DNA of 64,000 nucleotides, taken from positions 744,001 to 808,000 of the forward strand of contig NZ_JABEKS010000001.1 of assembly GCF_012985205.1 (NCBI RefSeq). The letters run 5' to 3'. This document shows positions 61,061 through 64,000 of the stretch, in pieces. How positions within the stretch are numbered: position 1 is the first letter of the stretch; each line of letters opens with the position of its first letter. The position numbers were made by a program, and so were the translations under genes. The stretch comes from Planctomonas sp. JC2975. Its GTDB lineage: Bacteria; Actinomycetota; Actinomycetes; Actinomycetales; Microbacteriaceae. The notes beneath the pieces were generated by a model that worked only from the letters and a program-made list of their open reading frames with translations, was not told the origin of the DNA and searched no databases.

Positions 61061-61089
61061 CGGCTAAGAAGAAGGGAGGCGACCAGCAC
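61045..61089 (-). CDS. Leucine leader peptide, MLVASLLLSRRDES
   Basis: A 14-codon frame reads from GTG at 61089 to TAA at 61045: GTG CTG GTC GCC TCC CTT CTT CTT AGC CGC CGC GAC GAG TCC. Four of the residues are leucine and three are consecutive CTT, a codon seldom used in this GC-rich sequence. The GTG lies six bases after a TAGCCT -10-like hexamer, so the transcript is probably leaderless. The frame is 85 bases before leuC and is followed by a perfect hairpin. This is the classical layout of a leucine attenuator. Confidence 0.75.
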   Translation of the reverse strand: MLVASLLLSRRDES

Positions 61090-61134
61090 CGGACCAGGCT
61101 AGCACCCTGCGCCGGGCAGTTTCTGCGCGCCGAT

Positions 61135-61626
61135 TCAGGCGACGATGAGCTGCACGCGGTAGCTGCCGAAGAGCACGGCCGCGCCGGCCGCGACCGGGGT
61201 CGCCGCACCGGGGATGAGCGGTGCGGCCGCGCCCGAGGCGTCCAGCACGCTCACGCCGTTCGTGGAGTGCAGATCGGTGACCCGGATGCCGTCGCCCACC
61301 ACTTCGATCACCGCGTGCGTCTTCGAGACGCTGCGAACGGGGTCGTCCACCGGAAGCAGCTCGGCACCTGCCCACGGCTCGAAGCGCACCGGATTGCGAC
61401 CGACAAGGAGGGATCCGTTCACAGGGATCCGTGCGCCCGTCGGGAGGACGACGAACCAGGTTCTCGACACCGGAGGTGTCTGTGCGGCGGGCGCCGGCGG
61501 TGCGTTGAAGACAGGGAGGGAGGCGCCGCGGCGTGGCATCCGCTCGGTGCGGGTGTCCGTGTCGTCGCGCGGAGGAACGAGCCCCGGCGGCGGTGTGATG
61601 AAACCCGGCGTGTCCACCAGCGTCAC
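61135..61626 (-). CDS. FHA-domain protein
   Basis: The 163-residue protein has a Pro-rich N-terminal half (about 1-55, with FITPPPGLVPPRDDTDT) and a C-terminal forkhead-associated domain (about 58-160). The phosphothreonine-binding residues are in place: Gly76-Arg77 (LLVGRNPV), Ser101-x-x-His104 (SVSKTHAVIEV) and Asn123 (LHSTNGVSVLD). It would bind a phosphorylated partner, often a substrate of a PknB-type kinase; none is in the window. The GTG start at 61626 shares one base with the stop of the upstream transglutaminase-like gene (TAGTG), so the two are coupled. Confidence 0.88.
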   Translation of the reverse strand: MTLVDTPGFITPPPGLVPPRDDTDTRTERMPRRGASLPVFNAPPAPAAQTPPVSRTWFVVLPTGARIPVNGSLLVGRNPVRFEPWAGAELLPVDDPVRSVSKTHAVIEVVGDGIRVTDLHSTNGVSVLDASGAAAPLIPGAATPVAAGAAVLFGSYRVQLIVA

Positions 61627-63986
61627 TATACCGAGCGCGGGCGGCGCGCCGCGCGGCGAGGCCGAGGAGCGATCCGGAACGCGGCTACCCTGCGTTGCAG
61701 CCAGGTGAGCCCGCTCAGCGTCGTTCCGACGTTCCGGTCCACGCTCGACCACAGCTCGCTCGCCGACTCCTGCGACACCGTCTCCCCGCCGAACACGGCA
61801 GCGTCGATTTCGGCAGCGAGCGACTCGATGGCGTCGCCCGAGAGCCCCAGCTTGCGCTGGGCGGCCTGGCCGCCGAACATCTGCGCTGTCTGCAGCCTGG
61901 TGGCGGTCGACGGCGGCTTCAGGCCGAGCTCCGTGTAGCGATCGACGAGCTCGCTCCACGCTCCGGCCGCCGACTGGTCGCCAGGGCCTCGCGACCGTCG
62001 GCGCCGCCGACGCCTCTTGACCGCCACGATGATCATCAAGGGCAGGAAGTAGGCGATCGCCAGCGCGAGCACGACTCCGCCCGCGTAGTACGCCCAGACC
62101 GGCACGGTGAAGCCGACGTCGTTGTCCTTCTTCTTCTTGGCGCTCTCGTTCTTCATCTTGACCGGTGTGAGCAGGTCGTCGTCCTTCGGGACGGTTCGCG
62201 GCGGCTGGCGGACCTGGGGCTGCGGCTCGATCTTGGGTTTGACGCTCTTCTCGACCGGCGTGTCCGTCTTGTCCGGAGTCGGGAAGAACGGCACCCAGCC
62301 GACGCCCTCGAACGGGACCTCGACCCAGGCCGTCACCTGGTCGCCCGTGACGGTCGCGGAGCTTGATCCGTCCTTGACCTCCGGCTTGAAACCGAGGACC
62401 ACGCGCGACGCGTATCCGAGGTGGCGCGCCATGAGCGCGAACGCCGTCGCGTACTGCTCCTGGTCGCCGACCATGGGCGACGCGGTGAGCAGATCCGTCA
62501 TGCGGGCCGCGCTTTCACCAGCCGACGACGGCACGGGATCCGATGCCAGGCCGTGGCTCAGGTAGCCGAGCCTCTTCAGAGAGCGCTCGACGTTGCGCAG
62601 CCTCTCGATGGCCGTCGGCGCCTTGCCCGCGTACTCCTCGGCCTTCGCGCCGATCGCGTCAGGAATGTTCGTCACCGACGCGATCGGCACCGTCGCCACG
62701 GCGACGTCCTGCAGGGCGGTGTCGGAGGGGACCTTCAGCGTCGCGACGTCGATCGAGTAACTGTCTCCGCGGCGAAGGCGCTGCATGACCGCTGCGGATC
62801 CGCCCGAGGTGTCGACGCGGGTGGACTGCGCCAGCGCATCCGCTTCGGAGCCGGCGAATCCGAGACCGGTCGCGTAGCCGGGTGTCGGCAGCCAGACGTC
62901 GGAGTATCCATCGACGGTCACCGTCGCGGACGATCTCGAGACCGACGAGTTGAGCGCCGAGAGAGGGATGTCGCCGCCGTAGAGCCGGAAGCCGCCGGAG
63001 CTCCCCGTGCCCTTCGCGTCCGTCACGGACCACACCACGCCGTCGTAGCTGTCCATCGTGACGAGTCGCACGTACTGGCCCTGTCGGATTCCGTCGATCG
63101 TGAAGAGCTTCGTGTCTTTCAACTCCCGCGTGTATTGGCGGAACCCCGCCAGCGGCGCCGGATACTGCAGCGGATCGAACGGGGGCTGCACGCTGTCCCG
63201 CAACACGACTCGGGATGTGGCAGGCGGGGCCACGAACGTTCCGCCGACGACGCCCACCACGAGAGCCCCCGCGAGGAGAGCCGCAGCGCTGCCGACCGTC
63301 CGCCAGGCACGTCGGGATCCGCCGGGCACCGACGGACAGGCGGTACGAACACGCCAGCCGACCCAGACCAGGCCGATCACGGCGAAGCCCGCTCCACGGG
63401 CGGTGGCGAACACCGGATCCTTCGTTCCGAGGAGCACCGTCGCGACGAGGATCGCGGCGGGTCCGGCCGCCATCGTCGCGACGCGCGCGACCGTGTGGGG
63501 GCCGGCGGGACGCATCCGCACTGCGATCGACGCACCGACGAGCGAGGTCAGCCACGTCGCAGCGAACGGGATCACCCCGAGGTAGGGAGGTGCTTGGAGC
63601 GGCGCGTGCAGGGTGACGGCATCGCTCCAGCCGAAGATCGCGCCCCTGCCGAGGTCGAGGATGCTCTCGAGTGTCGGCACGACGCCGTAGAGCCCCTCCG
63701 CCGGGATCGCGAACGCGGTGCCGAGCAACACGAATGCCGCAACCCCGAGCGCCGCGGTCGCGATCAGCGGAAAGCGGAGTAGCCGTGCGACGACCGCGCA
63801 CCCGCCGCCCACGAGGATGCCGCCGCCCGCGGCCAATGTGTACGCGCCCGCGCCGAAGACGGTCTGGAAGCCGGCCGAAGCGATTGCGGTCAGGATCACG
63901 AGGAACGCGATGTCGGTCCATGCCGAAGCGGGAATGGATCGATCCCGTGCCACGGTCGCCGGGAATCCGGTCGCGCCGGCGGCCAC
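61626..63986 (-). CDS. TgpA/DUF3488-type transglutaminase-like protein lacking the catalytic triad
   Basis: The 786-residue protein shares the layout of the 41974-44352 protein: membrane helices (about 22-250), an extracytoplasmic transglutaminase-like domain (about 440-575), a linker, a helix (about 628-655) and a cytoplasmic tail. Aligned to its paralogue, the catalytic Cys, His and acid are replaced by Gln509 (VGDQEQYATAFALMA), Thr552 (DQVTAWVEV) and Phe568 (WVPFFPT). It is probably a pseudoenzyme with a structural or binding role. The first in-window start is GTG 63986; the last two bases (CA, minus-strand TG) would complete an ATG at 64001 with an ATGA overlap to an upstream gene, so the true start may lie one base outside. 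Confidence 0.88.
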   Translation of the reverse strand: MAAGATGFPATVARDRSIPASAWTDIAFLVILTAIASAGFQTVFGAGAYTLAAGGGILVGGGCAVVARLLRFPLIATAALGVAAFVLLGTAFAIPAEGLYGVVPTLESILDLGRGAIFGWSDAVTLHAPLQAPPYLGVIPFAATWLTSLVGASIAVRMRPAGPHTVARVATMAAGPAAILVATVLLGTKDPVFATARGAGFAVIGLVWVGWRVRTACPSVPGGSRRAWRTVGSAAALLAGALVVGVVGGTFVAPPATSRVVLRDSVQPPFDPLQYPAPLAGFRQYTRELKDTKLFTIDGIRQGQYVRLVTMDSYDGVVWSVTDAKGTGSSGGFRLYGGDIPLSALNSSVSRSSATVTVDGYSDVWLPTPGYATGLGFAGSEADALAQSTRVDTSGGSAAVMQRLRRGDSYSIDVATLKVPSDTALQDVAVATVPIASVTNIPDAIGAKAEEYAGKAPTAIERLRNVERSLKRLGYLSHGLASDPVPSSAGESAARMTDLLTASPMVGDQEQYATAFALMARHLGYASRVVLGFKPEVKDGSSSATVTGDQVTAWVEVPFEGVGWVPFFPTPDKTDTPVEKSVKPKIEPQPQVRQPPRTVPKDDDLLTPVKMKNESAKKKKDNDVGFTVPVWAYYAGGVVLALAIAYFLPLMIIVAVKRRRRRRRSRGPGDQSAAGAWSELVDRYTELGLKPPSTATRLQTAQMFGGQAAQRKLGLSGDAIESLAAEIDAAVFGGETVSQESASELWSSVDRNVGTTLSGLTWLQRRVAAFRIAPRPRRAARRPRSV

Positions 63987-64000
63987 CGCTGCCGCGCTCA

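Overview
The window is about 64 kb of GC-rich actinobacterial chromosome. Gene content, the order of the core genes, and the frequent GCGGATGCC/GGCATCCG-type words fit a member of the Microbacteriaceae (Leifsonia/Microbacterium-like); the family assignment is inference, the phylum is secure. Most of the window is the conserved backbone also known from Mycobacterium tuberculosis (dprA, comM, yraN, DUF2469, rnhB, lepB, rplS, trmD, rimM, KH protein, rpsP, ffh, ftsY, smc, mutM, rnc, DUF177, coaD, recG, thiL, DUF3515, ddl, gpsA, leuDC). No rRNA, tRNA, insertion sequence, prophage or CRISPR array was seen.

Layout. (1) 1-6.5 kb: minus-strand run from trmD through rplS, lepB, rnhB, DUF2469, yraN and comM to a dprA cut by the left edge. 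(2) 6.5-23.8 kb: an accessory block for nitrate/nitrite assimilation lying between trmD and rimM, genes that are neighbours in most bacteria. It holds the nitrate transporter narK, an FAD/[2Fe-2S] electron-transfer subunit, the molybdopterin nitrate reductase nasA, the siroheme nitrite reductase nirB with a divergent nirD, the siroheme enzymes cobA and cbiX, and the HemD-like regulator nnaR. An AidB-like acyl-CoA dehydrogenase, an unusual HTH-HATPase-STAS-like protein, a PspC protein, a methyltransferase and a phosphotransferase also sit here. (3) 23.8-35 kb: rimM, KH protein and rpsP; ybdK; the SRP genes ffh and ftsY with DUF2004; a BBE-type FAD oxidase; smc. (4) 35-39.4 kb: GNAT protein, a secreted two-repeat protein and a divergent two-component system. 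(5) 39.4-47.2 kb: mutM, rnc, rpmF and DUF177, then a transglutaminase/DUF58/MoxR/coaD run. (6) 47.3-54.2 kb: recG, rsmD, thiL, DUF3515 lipoprotein, ABC exporter, cspA. (7) 54.5-64 kb: ddl, gpsA, plsC, murA, leuD and leuC behind a leucine leader peptide, then an FHA protein and a second transglutaminase-like protein whose catalytic triad is lost.

How the genes work together. Nitrate enters through NarK, is reduced by NasA fed by the flavoprotein, and nitrite is reduced to ammonium by NirBD. CobA and CbiX make siroheme; the intermediate precorrin-2 dehydrogenase is not in the window. A sequence matching the GlnR consensus lies upstream of narK, and NnaR is the expected pathway-specific regulator.

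Regulation readable from the DNA includes many start codons lying 6-8 bases after a TANNNT -10 box (probable leaderless mRNAs), a leucine attenuator in front of leuC, a perfect hairpin at the 5' end of rnc, and several strong intergenic hairpins. The oddest non-coding structure is a ~22-bp tandem array of about a dozen units between nirD and the acyl-CoA dehydrogenase (9301-9555).
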